NCBI GenBank assembly: GCA_002449395.1
Contig: DKDP01000003.1
Location: forward strand, 124,001-188,000
Origin: Ruminococcaceae bacterium UBA6845
GTDB taxonomy: Bacteria > Bacillota > Clostridia > Oscillospirales > Acutalibacteraceae
Direction of reading: 5' to 3'
DNA length: 64,000 bases
The notes beneath the pieces are model-generated. The model was not told where the DNA came from. It was given only the letters and a program-made list of their open reading frames with translations, and searched no databases. Shown piece by piece: positions 63,502 to 64,000 of the stretch; the stretch's first letter is position 1; every line of letters begins with the position of its first letter. Both the position numbers and the translations under genes were made by a program.

Positions 63502-64000
63502 ATGTTTAATGATTTAGTAAAAATGATCAAAAGTGTATCGGCCATTGATGATTTTAAATCTGCGACTGATAAAATAAGAAATTATATTGATTCAATGCCA
63601 GTGGATGACTTTAAATCAATTGTTAGGGAGATTGAAACGATACCTGAAAATATTGAACACGACTCAACTGAAGAAAAGCTTTATTCAAAGGCATCTGACA
63701 TTGTTTTAGCGAGATGCTTTAGGCTATTAGGTTTGGCATCTCGAGCTTTAGATGAACGTGCAGATAGCGCAGATATCATTGCCGAAAGCATATCAGGATA
63801 TAATTATAGTTTGGTTGCAGATGCTAAATGTTTTAGGTTAAGCAGAACAGCAAAGAATCAAAAAGATTTTAAAGTAAGTAATTTAAGCGATTGGCGTGGA
63901 TCGGAAAATGAATATGCTGTTTTGGTTGCGCCGTATTTTCAATATCCGCAGTCAACCAGTCAAATTTACTCAAAAGCATTGGAGAATAATGTTTGCTTAT
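63502..64000 (+). CDS. HindIII-family type II restriction endonuclease, 3' truncated by the window edge
   Basis: The gene starts at ATG 63502 with GGGGTGAAAG upstream and runs past the window end; 166 residues are visible of about 300 expected. It follows R.HindIII closely from memory: EKLYSKASDIVLARCFRLLGL near residues 59-79, NYSLVADAKCFRLSRTAKNQ near 101-120, KDFKVSNLSDW and YAVLVAPYFQYPQSTSQIY. D107-A-K109 is the catalytic part of the PD-(D/E)xK site. The enzyme should cut AAGCTT if specificity is kept. It is much more AT-rich than rpsI, as expected for a mobile restriction gene. The matching methylase should lie just beyond the window. Confidence 0.88.
   Translation, partial: MFNDLVKMIKSVSAIDDFKSATDKIRNYIDSMPVDDFKSIVREIETIPENIEHDSTEEKLYSKASDIVLARCFRLLGLASRALDERADSADIIAESISGYNYSLVADAKCFRLSRTAKNQKDFKVSNLSDWRGSENEYAVLVAPYFQYPQSTSQIYSKALENNVCL

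Overview
The window reads as chromosome of a low-to-mid GC Gram-positive anaerobe of class Clostridia, most likely a gut Oscillospiraceae/Ruminococcaceae-type bacterium. The reasons are: Firmicutes-type gene order (rimP-nusA-ylxR-ylxQ-infB-rbfA-nrnA; ctsR-mcsA-mcsB-clpC; rplM-rpsI), strong GGAGG ribosome binding sites, sigma-A promoters of the form TTGACA-N17-TATAAT, CtsR and CIRCE heat-shock operators, a [FeFe]-hydrogenase maturase (hydE), and a secreted protein ending in a type I dockerin.

Layout. 0-4.8 kb: two tandem paralogous unknown exported/anchored proteins and three membrane proteins. 4.8-10.8 kb: translation/transcription operon rimP to nrnA. 10.8-15.7 kb: CtsR-controlled protein quality-control operon. 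15.7-16.5 kb: a gene-free cluster of repeats. 16.5-23.5 kb: a small regulator, a dockerin-amidase and a G5/3D wall protein (divergent), a lipoprotein, a FabG-like reductase and membrane proteins. 23.6-26.6 kb: a yybP-ykoY-type (Mn2+) riboswitch in front of a P-type cation ATPase.

26.7-40.3 kb is the accessory region and the most interesting part. I read it as one integrated element bounded by 14-bp inverted repeats matching at 13 of 14 positions (26676-26689 and 40298-40311). Its right half carries a P4/NrS-1-like primase-helicase, small phage-like ORFs, a lone HK97-fold major capsid gene, TnpW and a TnpX-type large serine recombinase. Its left half is a leftward defence-like cargo in two transcription units: XRE regulator-Vsr endonuclease-Dcm cytosine methylase, then a small helical protein-GHKL (MutL/MORC-like) ATPase-two unknown proteins-a small membrane protein. 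This resembles predicted MORC/paraMORC restriction-type systems, but with uncharacterised effector genes and no classical restriction enzyme or helicase.

40.3-64 kb returns to host genes: a PI-PLC-like protein, class II aldolase, pgsA, rimO, recX and recA on the minus strand; a compact type I toxin-antitoxin candidate (45.95-46.27 kb) with convergent perfect promoters; a LysR regulator; a phosphodiesterase; a substrate-binding lipoprotein divergent from an ABC transporter with a giant coiled-coil FtsX permease; groES-groEL with CIRCE; an initiator tRNA; hydE, tcdA, rarA, a CNNM/CBS transporter, rplM-rpsI. The window ends inside a gene that strongly resembles the HindIII restriction endonuclease, so two restriction-type systems are present.

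Functional assignments come from reading motifs and domain order, without database searches. Promoters, terminators and operators were read by eye.
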